A stretch of 64,000 bases of DNA from Congeria kusceri (Eukaryota > Mollusca > Bivalvia > Myida > Dreissenidae), in NCBI GenBank assembly GCA_027627225.1, contig CM051024.1:78142004-78206003 (forward strand), written 5' to 3'. The notes beneath the pieces were generated by a model, which had not been told where the DNA came from, did not search any database, and saw only the letters and a program-made list of their open reading frames with translations. This document shows, in pieces, positions 36,203 to 48,964 of this stretch. Position 1 is the stretch's first letter. Each line of letters opens with the position of its first letter. The translations under genes and the position numbers were made by a program.

Positions 36203-38714
36203 GGCTTAAATTAAAATTAAGTTTGTTTGCCCTTTACCGACCGACCCACAAAAAAGCCGCCGACTCAAAATATTTTATTTCAAAAACTGCGGTAATTATT
36301 TTTTTATTTAGTTATTTTTTCTTGCTTTAAATTTCTTTTTTTTGTTGCTCACAACTTTCATTATCTTTTGTGATCATTAAGGCGCTTGAACAAAAGAGTA
36401 TAATGCGTTTGAGTGTATAAACAAGCGCCTAGTGACCGGATACTAGTAAAGATGGTGTGTTTCACGTTTTGTCGTGGACACACCGGTCAACGTATGACGT
36501 CATCATCTGTGTATCTTGCAGTATAATTACGTTTTGTTTCAAGGTTAGATACCAGTAAATAGTGGGGTGGTCCCCTTGAAATTTGTCCGCCTATGAAATA
36601 GTTCTTTTTTTCTTGTGTGAAAAGAAAACGATATTTCGCATTACGGACACTGGTTTAAATGGTTATTTCCTGAAAAGGACGTCGTTTGTGCATTTTGATG
36701 TATCATGACAACGAATTAATGAATACGAATATTTGAATATTCAGAAGTTAATGTATAGCTAGCATGTGCTTTTGTTAAAATCGCAACTGTTTCTTACAGG
36801 TGACTACAATGAAGTGAGATAAATTTTCTTAGAAGTAGCATAACATATCTTTTTATGCCCCGCAGGAGGGCATATAGTAGTCGCACCGTCCGTCTGTGGG
36901 TGGGTGCATGCTTTGGGTTTTCCGTCCGTCCAGACTTCGTTTCCGCTCTGTAACGTTTTATTGCCTGAATGGGTTTTAATATAACTTCGGATTATTATTC
37001 CCCATGACTAGACAATGTGTCGCGTACAACTCCCATGCTCGTCGGTCAAAGGTCACGGTCACAATTCAAGGTCAAAGGTTATTAATTTTCGTTTCCGCTC
37101 CATAACTTCTAAACGCCTGACTGAATTTTAATATAACTTGAGATTATTATTCCACATGACCAGACGATGTGTCGCGTGCAACTCCCATACTCATCGGTCA
37201 AAGGTCAAGGTCACAACTTAAGGTCAAAGTTCATGAATTTTCGTTTCTGCTCCATAACTTCTAAATGCCTGGATGGATTTCAATATTATTTAGATTATTA
37301 TTCCCCATGACCAGACGATATGTCGCGTACAACTCCCATGCTCGTCGATCAAAGGTGAAGGTCACAGTGAAAGGTCAAAGGTCATGCATTTTTGTTTCCG
37401 CTATGTAACTTCTTAACGCTGAAAGGATTTTAATATAACTCCAGATTATTATTGCCCATTACCAGACAATGTGTCGCGTACAACTCCCATGATGGTTGGT
37501 CAAAGGTCAAGGTCACAATTCAAGGTCAGAGGTCAATTATTTGTGTTTCCACTTCATAACTTCGTCTGGATGAATTTAAATGTTACTTCAGATTAATCTT
37601 CTCTATGACCAGACAATCTGTACAAATCATTGACATTGTTTTGCCTTCCTCTGACAAGCATATGCTTCGGGGGCATACGTCACATCCTGTGACAAGCCTT
37701 ATTTATTTTAAAATTTGAAAGCAGAGAGGACCATCTTTTCAAAGAGATTCTCGCAATATCTGAATCAAAGAAAAGTGGCGAACGATGCCAAGAGATTTTG
37801 CTGTTTTGCAATGGACCATATGGAGATTTGATTTACCTATTTCTAACCTTCAGAGTGTTTGTTGAAATCAATAAATAAATACAAAATGTATAAAGCTGAA
37901 AGAAGTAAAACTTGGAAAGCTGTATTGTATGATCTATTGTTCGTGATAGACGAGAACAAGAAAATTACCGACACAGTTTTGATTTCAGTTAGCAAATCAA
38001 CAAGTGTCTGTGCAGAAACGTTTCACCCTGATATTAAAAAAATAATGTGTGTCAATACTGGCTTTGTTAAGGAATAATTTTTTTATCAGCATCCAAAATT
38101 TTACGTATGATACTAGTAACTATTCTTTGTTAAACTTTCATTTACAAAAACACATCTTATATTTGAGAGGACAGAGACATTGGAGTTAGCAATATTTCTG
38201 ATTTATTTATTTGTGACATTTTCAGCAAATTATTTTTATTTTTCAATTAATTAATTTGACATTTTTCTAGTCAAATAGTATCTATTTATACTGTATTAAT
38301 ATGATTGGGACTGTCTAGTCAGTTCAGCCATTGATAATAATACACATGCTTTCTTGTCAGACAGTATGTTTAAATGCGGTATTAATTAATATGTGTGTCT
38401 GTAGTCAGTTCAGACATTGGTATTAAATAGAATATATGTTCTCCACACTTTGTTTTTAAAGCATTGCGTATTCTATTTTATGTTATGTCCCTTATTAAAG
38501 CCAGTTTTACCATGTATAATCTTGGTTGTATCAATCAAGATGAAGAAAGTAATAGTGATTTTCAAACAAAGATAATATATTGCTATTAAATGACGACATT
38601 CATGTATGACTAAGATTCAATTCTCGGAATAAAATAAAATATTTTTTCTACCTACCGACCCACCTCTAAAATTTCGGGTCGGTAAAGGGCAAACAAAATA
38701 TTTTTTAATTTAGG
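36203..38714. mobile_element. 2.5 kb inverted-repeat element just downstream of VTA1
   Basis: GTTTGTTTGCCCTTTACCGA occurs at 36221 in plus orientation and its inverse TCGGTAAAGGGCAAACAAA at 38679. Pairing extends to GGC(T)TAAATTAAAA outside and to the ACCGACCCAC blocks inside, giving arms of about 85 bp. The interior has no recognisable protein and includes a second, nested repeat element (36857-37680). Confidence 0.7.
36857..37680. mobile_element. Nested element with tandem units carrying AGGTCA motifs
   Basis: The ends are ATGCCCCGCAGGAGGGCATA and ATGCTTCGGGGGCATACG, which are inverted. Between them are about four units of roughly 155 bp that hold CTCCATAACTTCTAAACGCC, GATTATTATTCCCCATGACC, TGTCGCGTACAACTCCCATG and clusters of GGTCAAAGGTCAAGGTCAC. 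The clusters match nuclear-receptor half sites. No coding sequence. The element at 54698-55121 seems related. Confidence 0.7.
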
Positions 38715-39344
38715 CCCAACACATGATTGTATATTTGTTAAATTTTAATGAAACACTTTGTTATCTTCATGTATGTTTTTTATGATCTTACACAAGTTTT
38801 CAGACAATGCAAAACCTGAATGAAGCGTCAGACTTATAATTATTTAATAAATGAATACACTATAAACATTTTTATTTTATGTTAAGTGGTGAAATTTAGA
38901 AAAATATCAGTGAGATAAATCCTTATATCACTCACACTGTGCTGGACTGCTTTTTTAAATGTAAAAAATACTCCATAGCATAGACTAAAAAGAAAGTTTG
39001 TTTTCGGTGTGATAAACGTAATATCATCACTGGAAAGGGATACAATTGACATATTTTCATTTAAATGTTAATTGTCTCCCTTTCCAGTGATGGTATAACG
39101 CGTTATTACACCAAAAACAAACAACAATCTCTATGTCTAAACATACGAGTACTTATAAAGCTTATACAATCAGTAATACATTATGTATATTATATATATT
39201 TGACTTCATTAACTCGCAATTACATTAACCATTACACGATGGTTGATATATTTGACACACGCAATATTTTTAGCTCGAGTATTCGAAGAATAGGTTAGCT
39301 ATCCTTCTACTACCGGAGTCGGCGTCCGCGTCCGCGTCTGAATT

Positions 39345-40020
39345 GGTGTAAGTTTTTATTCAAAAGTTTTGTTACTTCAAAACTACATAAGTTATTCACT
39401 TGAAACTTGGAATATACCTTTGTCATCAACTCCAGTATCAGGGGCAACATTCCCCTTAACTCTTTTTGTATTTTGACAAAGTTATGCCCCTTTTTCACAT
39501 TGATTTTATGAGTAAAGTTTTTATTCAAAAGTTTCGTAACTTCAAAACTACATAAGTTATTCACTTGAAACTTGGAAATAACCTGTGTGATCAACTCTAG
39601 TATCAGGGGCAACATTCCCCATAACTCCGTTTTGTATTTTGACAGAGTTATGCCCCTTTTTCATATAGTTTTTCTGGTTAAAGCTTATAATCAAAAGTTT
39701 TGTAACTTCAAAACTACGTAAGTTATTCACTTGAAACTTGGAACTTACCTTTGTTATTAACTCAAGTATCAGGGGCAACATTACCCATAACTCTGTTTTG
39801 TATTTTGACAGAGTTATGCCCCTTTTTTATATAGATTTTCTGGTTAAAGCTTATATTCAAAAGTTTTGTAACTTCAAAACTACGTAAGTTATTCACTTGA
39901 AACTTGGAACTTACCTTTGTCATTAACTTTAGTATCAGGGGCAACATTACCCATAACTCTGTTTTGTATTTTGACAGAGTTATGCACACTTTTTACATAT
40001 ATTTGGTTAAAGTGTTTGTT
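39345..40020. repeat. Tandem repeat of about 175 bp, four copies
   Basis: Units hold AACTTCAAAACTACATAAG, TATTCACTTGAAACTTGG, ATCAGGGGCAACATT and TTTTGACAGAGTTATGCCC. It is in the opposite orientation to the array at 15780-16383. Copies differ by about 10 percent by eye. Confidence 0.88.
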
Positions 40021-40934
40021 CCAAAAACGTATAAGCTATACAAGGCTTTACTTGAAAGTTTTGTTTTGTAACAAATGTATGCCCTTTCCACTATCCAAAA
40101 AATGTACCAACTCAAATACTTTGAATGGTCGAGCGCGCTGTCTTCTGACAGCTCATGTTGTCATTGATGTCTGATTGTCTGACAAGATTTTTGTTTTTTT
40201 ACAAACTTAACATTTTGATCCGACATGCATTACGTCTATCATAAAAAGATCAAGTATATCAATTAAATGTTATGCTCACTATTCATGCGCATGTAAAAGT
40301 TCATTGAAACGGGCAACAATCGCAAATGTTTCGCATTAAAGAAGCATACAATCTAGATAAAGAAATATTGAATAATTGAGGATTAAAGACAGCCATTTCC
40401 GACAGTCTTAAAACTACACATATTTTACTTCTGAAGTTCGTTATAAGCGATTTTCTTTGTATATTAAACTTCATGACCCACGCTTGTCAGTCAAAGGTCA
40501 AAGTCACAATTCAAGATGGAAAGTTATATCTGGAGCAAAATATATGGCATTGAGGGATTTTCAAATGACTTCGGAGAAATGATGACCATCGTGAGAATGT
40601 ATGCTGCGCGTAAGAACGAGGTAGCTTAAAGATGAAGCTCATGCATGTACTTCGAGATCGAAGGTCAAATTTAAAAACCGTACATCCATATTTCGTTTCC
40701 GATCCATAATTTCTAAATGCCTGGGAGGGATTTCATATAACTTTAAGATCATTATCCAGATGATGTGAAGCATACATGATCCATGTTTGTATGTCAAAGG
40801 TCAAGGTCAAACGTAAAATATTTGTCTGGAGCATAAGGTCTGGCATGGAGCGATTTTCAAATGACTTGGCAGAAATGATCACCGTCATGAGATGATATGG
40901 TGCGCCCAAGAACCAGACCTGTAGTTTAAAGGGA

Positions 40935-41290
40935 CTATATCATCGAAAACGGCCTCAAGGGGGCAATTTCTTAAACAAAATCTGAACTAAAGATATTAAT
41001 ACTTACATATAATAAAGGTTAAAACAGGGTATATATCATACGAAAAGAGTATATGCATTCAAGGATAAAAATCAATTTATAATATGAATCGCGTTTGTTT
41101 TTGGTCCTTTTCATGTTTAAGTTTTGACGTCAGAATTAAGAGTATTTTGTATAAGCATAGTTTACACATTATTCCTTACCAAGCAGAATAGCGCATTTGG
41201 TTAAAGCGCTGTCTACTGTCATTTCTTCGTATGGCTCATAAGTCGTGAGTTCGATTCCCCCTTGGGGTTTTAATATTTTCAGATTTTTTG
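40935..41290 (+). mobile_element. TTAAAGGG-type repeat with tRNA-like right end, copy 2
   Basis: It starts TTTAAAGGGACTATATCATC. The right end reads ATAGCGCATTTGGTTAAAGCG, then CATAAGTCGTGAGTTCGATTC, which resemble Pol III A and B boxes. The tRNA-like block lies at the downstream rather than the usual upstream end of the repeat. Same family as 22703-23060. Confidence 0.55.
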
Positions 41291-41344
41291 TTAATTTGTT
41301 TTTATCAAATATCCTATTGTGCATTTATACATTTTTATTAGCTC

Positions 41345-42215
41345 ACCTGAGCACGAAGTGCTCGGTGAGATATTGGTATAGGGGACCTCTCCTGTGTCGC
41401 CCGTCTAACGTCGTCTGTCGTCCGTGTGCCGTCACAATTGTGTTCGTATTCACGCTGGAGACTTCACTTTGTATCCAATCTTAATCAAACTTGCACAGTT
41501 TGTGTATGACCATAAAATCTCGGATGGGATTGTTATTGGGTCAGATCACACCAGTAACACTAGAGTTATTGCCCCTTTTTCATGCGAAAAAAGTGCAAAA
41601 ATGCCTTTTTCCAACATATAGACTTTATTTTCCATCCAATCTTAACCAATCTTTCACACTTTGTGTATGGCCACCAGATCTCAGCGGATACCAAAAAATG
41701 GGCCAGATCGTGTTTTAAACACCAGAGTTATTGCCTTTTGTTTATTAAAAAATATACAAAAATGGACATTATTCAGGATAGAGACTTCATTTTTCACCCA
41801 ATGTTCACCAATCTTGAACAGTTTGTCTATTACCATGAGATTACAGTGAAGTCGAATATAAGCAAGATCGGACCAGAAACACCTGAGTTATTGACCTTTG
41901 TTTGTGACAAAAAATGAAACAATGGAAATTTTTTAAGAAAGAGACTTCATTTCATCCAATCTTCACCAATCTTGCACAGTTTGTCTATTACCACAAGGTT
42001 AAAAGTGAAGTCAAATATTAACAAAATCGGGCCTTAAACACCAGATTTATTGCCCTTTGTGAAACAAATATTCAAAAATGGACATAATTTAGGATCGAGA
42101 CTTCCTTTTTCATCCAATCTTCACCAATCGTGCACAGTTTGTCTATGAACGTAAGACAACAGGTGAAGTCGCATGTAGGCATGATCAGGCCAGAAACACC
42201 GGAGTAATTGCCCCT
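41345..42215. repeat. AGCTCACCTGAGCA repeat with five tandem units of about 160 bp
   Basis: It begins TAGCTCACCTGAGCACGAAG TGCTC, a small palindrome, and a GTCGTCTGTCGTCCG stretch. Units then repeat GAGACTTCATTTTTCATCC, CAATCTTCACCAATCTTGCA, CAGTTTGTCTATTACCA and GAGTTATTGCCCTTTG. Its design matches the other tandem-unit elements of the window. Non-coding. Confidence 0.8.
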
Positions 42216-42539
42216 TGTATTTGGAAAAAAACATCAACAAGTTATGTGTTTATCAGTTAATTTCTTTAATAAATACAGCAATTTATTCAACAAATACAGT
42301 AATAGTGATATATGAACAAGGTGCGTGTTTAAAAAAAAAAGATTTTAAACAAATTAATAAAAATGTATGAACAACCTGTTTATATGTGAAATAATGTACG
42401 CAACTATCACATTAAAAACAAGAAGAGCATCACAATTTGAACACAAGAATACAAGTTTATTTTATTGAGTACACGTTAACTAATGAGTAGAGAAAACATA
42501 ATAGCGGAGCACAACTTGCACAAGAATACAAAAAATGCA

Positions 42540-43834
42540 AATGTTTGAAATAATCAATTTTATCATTTATAAATATTAACAAAATATTTTGGAAACCAAT
42601 ATACGCACATTCACACTTATATTTCTGAATTTTTAAAATAATGTATATATAAACTGTGTGTTAATGTTTTAAATAAGCAATTTAATCCTTCATACATATT
42701 TACAGTTTGATATTGAAATCACTTTACATATACATACATATATTTGCTGATTCTATAACATAATGTATTTTTATATGATTTCTGCTAATGTTTTAATTAA
42801 TCAATTTAATAGTTTACATATACATATATATTGCTGATTCTATAAAAAGGGGTATATTATATAATTTGTGCTAATGTTTTAAAATATCGTTTTGAACATT
42901 AATACATCTGAACAAAGTTCTTTTGAAGTCAATTTGCATATACTCACATATTAATAGAACATTCTATAACAATGATTACTTAATTGTGCTTAATAATCAA
43001 CTTAATTATTTTGAATATTAACACACTGATATTGAAAGCAATTTACATTGTACACACACGCATATTGCTATTTCTATAAAATGATGTATATTATATAATT
43101 TGTGCCAATATTTCAAATAAATAATTTACTCAATTTTATATATTAACTTTTTTTTTGAAGTCAACATACATATACTCACACATTAATAAAACTTTCTACA
43201 ACAATGATGTATATTATTTAAATGCGCTTATTAAATTATTAATTAAATCATGTATTCATAGTGAGAAAATGATTTTTGGCATCATATTTATTGATTGTTC
43301 AATAACATTGATGAATGTTATTATGCTTTAAATTATTAATCATAATTTAATAATTCACACATATTAGCAAAAATGGACTCAGTTCAAATACACACATATT
43401 AGCGAAATGAGTTCAGTTTATTATATAATTTGTACCAATGTTTCAAATAAATAATTTAATCAATTTTACACATTAACATTTTTTTTATAAATCAACTAAC
43501 ATATACTCACACATTAATAAACCATTCTATAACAATGATGTATATTATTTAACAGTGCTTTTTAAATTTGTTAATTAAATCATTTATACATATTCACAAA
43601 ATGTTTTTTGGAATCATATTTATTGATTGTTTTACAACAATGATAAATGTTATAATGCTTTAAATTATTAATCATAACTTAATCATTCACACATATTAGT
43701 AAAATTGAATCACTAGTACACGCATATCATAACAATGAGTTCAGTTTATTATTTAATTTGTGCAATTTTACACATTAACACATTTTTTTTCTAATAAACT
43801 TGCATATGCTCACACATTAATAAACCCTTCTATA
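42540..43834. repeat. AT-rich degenerate tandem array (left part)
   Basis: Blocks such as CACACATTAATAAACC, TTCTATAACAATGATGTATA, TAATTAAATCATTTATACAT and TTTATTGATTGTT recur at about 100-340 bp spacing. The array continues after the LINE insertion, at 45484-45770, so the LINE landed inside it. Confidence 0.75.
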
Positions 43835-45483
43835 GGTAAAGTTCTTAGGATTATACGCAATATGCATCAAAAAGTGAAATCTTGTGTAAAGTCATGTTCT
43901 AGTTATTCAGAATACTTTCAATATGCAGTCGGTTTGCGTCAAGGGGAGGTAATGTCTCCTCTATTGTTTTCACTTTTTTTTAAAGATCTTGAGTTGTTTT
44001 TACAAAATGGTATTAATTCTGGTATTTCTATAGATGATGTAGTTTTAGTATTGTTGTTATTTGCGGATGACATGGCCATTGTAGGCAAAACGCCTGAAGA
44101 AGTACAAATCCATTGAGATAATTTATTGTCACATTGTAATGCATGGGGGCTACAAGTAAATACATCGACAACAAAAATCATGGTATTTCGAAAACGAGGT
44201 GGGTTACTAAACACCGAGCGCTGACATACAATGGCCAATTCATCGAACTGTTAAATTATTTCACCTATTTGGGTACTGTTTTTAGTTACGCTGGTAATTT
44301 TTCACATCAGGAAGAATACCTTTCTGGTAAAGCCCTAAAGGCCACGAACTTGTTATTGTGTAAATGTAAGGAATTCGATCGGAGTCCTTAAACCTTTTGT
44401 CAACTATTTGATGCATCTATATTGAACTATTCCTGTGAAATTTGGGGCTTTAAAAAATCGAAACATATTGAAAGAATTCATCTTAAGTTTTGTAAAATAT
44501 TATTAAAAGTTCGAACTAATACTTGTTCTATGCGTCTATGGTGAACTTGGAAGATATCCTTTGTCTATCAACATTTTTGTTAAAATTTTAAAATTTTGGC
44601 TTAAAATTGTTAAGACTGAAAATATTATATTACAATCTGTATATAACCACATATGTTAGAGATATTTACAATGGCTGTAAAAATTGGGTCTCGAATGTTA
44701 GACAGTTATTAAATGATTATGGTTTTTCATATGTTTTTGAAAACATTCAAATTGTCAATACAGAATTGTTCATAAATGAATTTAAAAGTAGAATTTTCGA
44801 TTCTTTTAAACAAGAATGGTATACAAATTTGGAAAAAAGCTCTGTGTTATATATCTATAGACATGTTAAAAACACTTTAGATTATGAAAATTACCTAGAT
44901 ATATTACCAAGATCCTTAAAACCTTATTTTTGTAAGCTTAGAGTGAGTGGACTACCACTCAGAATACAAACGGGAAGATATTGCCAAAACAGAATAGTAC
45001 GTGATGAAAGACATTGTTTATGTTGCAATACTCAAGACATTGAAGATGAATATCATTTTATTTGTGTATGTAAATGTTACTCTGACATAAGAAAGAAATA
45101 TATACAAACTTTTTACTACAAACATCCATCAGTATATAAGTATTTACAATTACTTAATACAAGAGATAGAACCAGATTAATAAAAATATCTTGGTATGTT
45201 AAGGAAGCACTTATTGTAAGAAACTTACTTTTAAATATAGAACGGTAGGTAAATTAAAACGTTCGTCCTCCGTTATATGTACATACTTAACTTTGCTGTC
45301 GTTATTGTGCACATACACTGTACTCGTATGTTAAAAATATACCAACTATATGATAATAACATTGTTTCCCCTATGTTTTTGTCACGTATACTTTATATAT
45401 ATGTATACTTATATTCATTTATTGTAGACGATGTACCTTGTACAAGTCTTAATAAAATATCTGTTCTGTTCTGTTCTGTTCTG
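43835..45483 (+). mobile_element. 5'-truncated non-LTR retrotransposon (LINE)
   Basis: It starts inside a reverse-transcriptase domain: GLRQGEVMSPLLFSLFF, then LLLFADDMAIVGKTPEE with the catalytic FADD. A stop at 44114-44116 and frame changes break it. A 3' frame at 44607-45248 has a Cys-rich end (CLCCNTQDIEDEYHFICVC) typical of LINE C termini. It ends in a CTGTT repeat tail. TTCTATA duplicates flank it (43828-43834 and 45484-45490). Inactive copy; the clade is not resolved. Confidence 0.88.
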
Positions 45484-45770
45484 TTCTATAGCAATGATGT
45501 ATATTATTTAACTGTGCTTTTTCAATTTATTAATTAAATCACTTATACATATTAACAAAGTGTTTTGAAATCATATTTATTGATTGTTCTATAACAATAA
45601 TGAATATTATAATGCTGTAAATTATTAATCATAACTTTATCGTTCACACATATTAACAAAATGGAATCAGTTCACAAATACACACATATTAGAGAGATAA
45701 GTTCAGTGCACAAATACCCACACAGTTATTGATGATTTTATATCAATGGTGTATATAACACAAACAATGT
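45484..45770. repeat. AT-rich degenerate tandem array (right part)
   Basis: It resumes GCAATGATGTATATTATTTA and TTAATTAAATCACTTATACA immediately after the LINE target duplication, continuing the unit broken at 43834. Confidence 0.75.
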
Positions 45771-46563
45771 GTTGTATTAATTAAAGCAAGTGTCGATATC
45801 CACAGCATTAACGGCTTAATGTAACAAAATAATAAAAATGTTAACAATGTTATTTACATTATATGTTTTAATTTTAATGCAGTATAATTATAAAATGAAA
45901 CAACATATTTTGTATTTGTGTTTGTTTTCACTATATTTGTATAGCATCACTACAAGAGCAATGAGAATAACCTCTTTTAACTTGTGATAAAATTTTATAT
46001 TAGTGTAAATGTTATAAAACGTGTACGTGTTAACAAAATAATTGCGTAATCAATACACACATACACACATAGTTAGTGCTAGTATTTTAATCATAGTAAT
46101 ACAAATTAATTAAACTCTTTATATGCAGGTTTCCGTGATAATTTTATACTAAGTCACTAAAGTCGTTAGCCACAGCACCGCTCGTTTTAATTGTTGCATT
46201 TTATAAAGATATATACTATTTATTATTCACATTTATTGTTCAAAATGTTTACAGTATGTAGGTCATGCTTTGATCTGTGTCTGCATATAATTTCTAGAAC
46301 CCTGTTAATAATTGTACGGATATAATTTTTAGAACCCTGTTATTAATTGTACGCAGTTAAATCAACTCGTTTATATTGTTCATAATAACAGAATTTGAAA
46401 ATCAATACAGATTTGAATGTTACACACAGTACCGTATACACACATAGGTTAAGAAAGCATGATTATACCAATCAAGGTACAAAAGCACGAGGAATCGTGT
46501 TTATAATTATGTATTTAATGTCAATAGCGTTCTTTCGATACTGTTCAAAAAAGAAAAGGTGGT

Positions 46564-47539
46564 CTATTTTACGCTAAAAAACCTGTTTATCAGCTTTGGC
46601 CAGTTCGTTCCCACCCACTGTCTGTACTCTTCGTAGGCAATTGGCCGAACTTCACCCTTTGCTGATTTGCGGTATATTTTCCCGTTCCAGGACCCAACAG
46701 CTTCATTTTCAGGCAATGCCCTTTTAATTGTCATCAGCACCTTTTGATTGATGTTTGAAAGATCCTCATTTATGTAAATGTTGGAGCCTTTAAACTGCCT
46801 TCTATTGGCCATCACGAAGTTCAGTTTCTGCCGCGCAACAAATTTGACGATTATCGGCCTTGTATGACCTTCCTTGACCTTGCCCAGCCAGTGCGATATG
46901 TTGATATCGCCTATTTGCAGATTCAACCCTTCTATTTTCTGGTTTAACTGCTCAACTACTTTCTGCGTTGTAGTTTCGGAAGTTTCATTTAATGTTACAT
47001 TTTGACAATTTTTGTTGATTTCGTTTCTTCTGGTACTCCGAATATTGTTCAATAGAATTAAGTTGACCAGAATGAGAATCAACGTATTCTTGAAGGTTGA
47101 TTGAGTTTCGTTTGTCTTGCTCTCGATTGATTTCAATTTGTTTTTCTAGAACTTTGACCTTTTCTTTGAGTTTGTCATTTTCTTTTTCTTTGTCAAATAG
47201 TTTTCCTTCAAGGACTTCGATTTTATGTTCTACTGACTTTAAGAACTCGTTCTTAGTCCGATTTAGTATTTCAATAATCATTTGTTTAAAGATTTTATCG
47301 TTGCCAGAAACAATGTTTTCAAGGTTTGTATTAATGTCTGCAAGTTTTTGCTTTATGTCTGCCATTTTTTCAACGTGTACCTGGTCAGTTTCAACTATTT
47401 CACTGATAGTGTCCTGATTCGAATTCGTCTTGCCCTTCTTTTTCTTTTGTTTTACAGTATTATTACTATTAGAGTTTAAACTTGTGTCTAGCTCACTACT
47501 GCTGCAGTCGCTGTGTTTTCTTTTGGATGCATCGGACAT
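46564..47539 (-). pseudogene. LINE-type ORF1 protein relic (coiled coil plus RNA-binding region)
   Basis: From ATG at 47539 the first frame has a Ser/Asn/Lys-rich start, then a long coiled coil (EGKLFDKEKENDKLKEKVKV). Near 47030 the reading shifts to a second frame that ends at 46564. That frame holds the conserved block IIVKFVARQKLNFVMANRR, then GSNIYINEDLSNINQKVL, as in L1-like ORF1 proteins and related bivalve transcripts. No reverse transcriptase follows on this strand, so it is an isolated, frameshifted fragment. It is not part of the LINE at 43835-45483, which runs the other way. Confidence 0.7.
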
Positions 47540-47832
47540 TGCATTGTTGTATCCCTTAACTTTTTTGATGACTATACTTTCATTTTGCCTTTGACGTATT
47601 TATAAGCCAGGCATGTTTTCCTCGTGCATAATATAGATAAACTGGTCAAGATGGCTGCCTGTGTGCTGTTACCTTTGTAGATTCGGTAGTAATAAAAAGT
47701 AACTTCAACATGGTTATATTAGTTAACTTTCGAAGAAAAGCTTGTTTAAAGTGTTACCGGTTATTTTATATTCCTTTTAATCGAACTTTTTCACTCAATT
47801 GATATATTCTGAAACTTAAATCCAATGATTTT

Positions 47833-47999
47833 CACTACTACTGCTACTACTACTACTTCTACTACTACTACTACTACTAGTACTACTACTACTACTACTA
47901 ATAATAATACAACTACTACTGCTACTGCTACTACTGCCACTTCCACTGATACTGCTGCTACTTCTGCTACTGCTACTATTACTACTGCTGCTGCTGCTT

Positions 48000-48041
<42 letters not shown>

Positions 48042-48055
48042 CTACTGCTACTGCT

Positions 48056-48086
<31 letters not shown>

Positions 48087-48155
48087 CTACTGCTACTACT
48101 GCTACTACTACTATTACTACTACTACTACTAATAATAATAATAATGATAATAAAA
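47833..48155. repeat. (ACT/GCT)n trinucleotide microsatellite, about 300 bp
   Basis: An interrupted run of ACT and GCT triplets ends in (AAT)n. It yields false Thr/Ala and Val/Ala reading frames on the two strands. Confidence 0.95.
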
Positions 48156-48159
48156 ACAA

Positions 48160-48578
48160 GAAAAAACTATAAAACCTTTTTATTGGGATCAAGTTGTAAA
48201 TTGTCTGGAAAGTATAATATATTTTGTCTCGAAATAAAACGCTTCATTTACCTCTGTAAACGTAAAATGGTAACTCCAACAATTCATGGCCTTAGAAGTA
48301 GCTGCAAACTAGCCTTTGCAGTTATGCAAAAAACACATTTACCTGATAAATATAAAAGTTCGTGGGAACTGGTAGAGTCTTTTTGTTATAATGTTTTAGC
48401 TTCTTAATTACATCTTTTGCATAATCATATATATTATAGTTTGGCATGCTCTTTTTTCACATTATATGCTTGTACTGTATATATAGATATATGCTTATTC
48501 CTGTGATGCTTGTAATGAAATGTATCATGCATATTTGTGAATAAATAGTTAACATTTAAAAAAAAAAAAAAAAAAATT
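48160..48578 (+). mobile_element. Possible retroposed transcript 3' end with poly(A)
   Basis: AATAAATAG at about 48541 is followed 10-15 bp later by a run of about 18 A (48559-48576). The AATAAA-to-A-run spacing is that of a genomic copy of a polyadenylated RNA. The 87-residue frame just upstream (to TAA at 48405) has no domain I know. The source transcript is unknown. Confidence 0.4.
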
Positions 48579-48611
48579 AAATGAAGGTATCCACATTAGA
48601 ATTATATCTTA

Positions 48612-48654
48612 TGACAGACTGACGGACGGACGGACGGACGGACGGACGGACGGA
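48612..48654. repeat. (GACG)n microsatellite
   Basis: About eight tetranucleotide repeats of GGAC follow GACTGAC. Confidence 0.9.
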
Positions 48655-48737
48655 CAGTGTACTTTTGGTACTATTTCAATCTACAATAGCCTGTTTATTT
48701 CACACATGGCTTATGCCTCATTACTACACTCTTCAGT

Positions 48738-48955
48738 CATAATTACGACTTTTTATATCGTAATTACGACTTTTTTAATGTTGTAATTACGACTTAGTAT
48801 CTCGTAATTACGAGATAACTACGAGATACTATGTAGTAATTAGGAGATAAAGAGTCGTAATTACGAGATAAAAAGTCGTAATTACGAGATACTAGGTCGT
48901 AATTACGAAATACTAGGTCGTAATTACGAGATAAAAAGTCGTATTTACGAGATAA
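48738..48955. repeat. Tandem palindromes TCGTAATTACGA
   Basis: About ten copies of TCGTAATTACGA, each self-complementary, are spaced by GATAAAAAG, GATACTAGG or CTTTTTATA. The left third is in inverted order relative to the right, so single strands could fold into many alternative hairpins. Confidence 0.9.
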
Positions 48956-48964
48956 GTTTTCTGA

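Noticed and set aside
36881..37680. Possible bacterial or phage-like coding insert in the GTCCGTC/AGGTCA region
   Set aside because: Translations in all frames are short and follow the tandem unit; no protein motif is visible.
43835..47539. One composite LINE made of the reverse transcriptase piece and the ORF1 piece
   Set aside because: They lie on opposite strands, and the reverse-transcriptase copy is closed by its own target duplication at 43828 and 45490, so they are separate insertions.
47791..48192. Thr/Ala-rich and Val/Ala-rich frames of 115-133 residues
   Set aside because: Direct translation of an ACT/GCT trinucleotide microsatellite.
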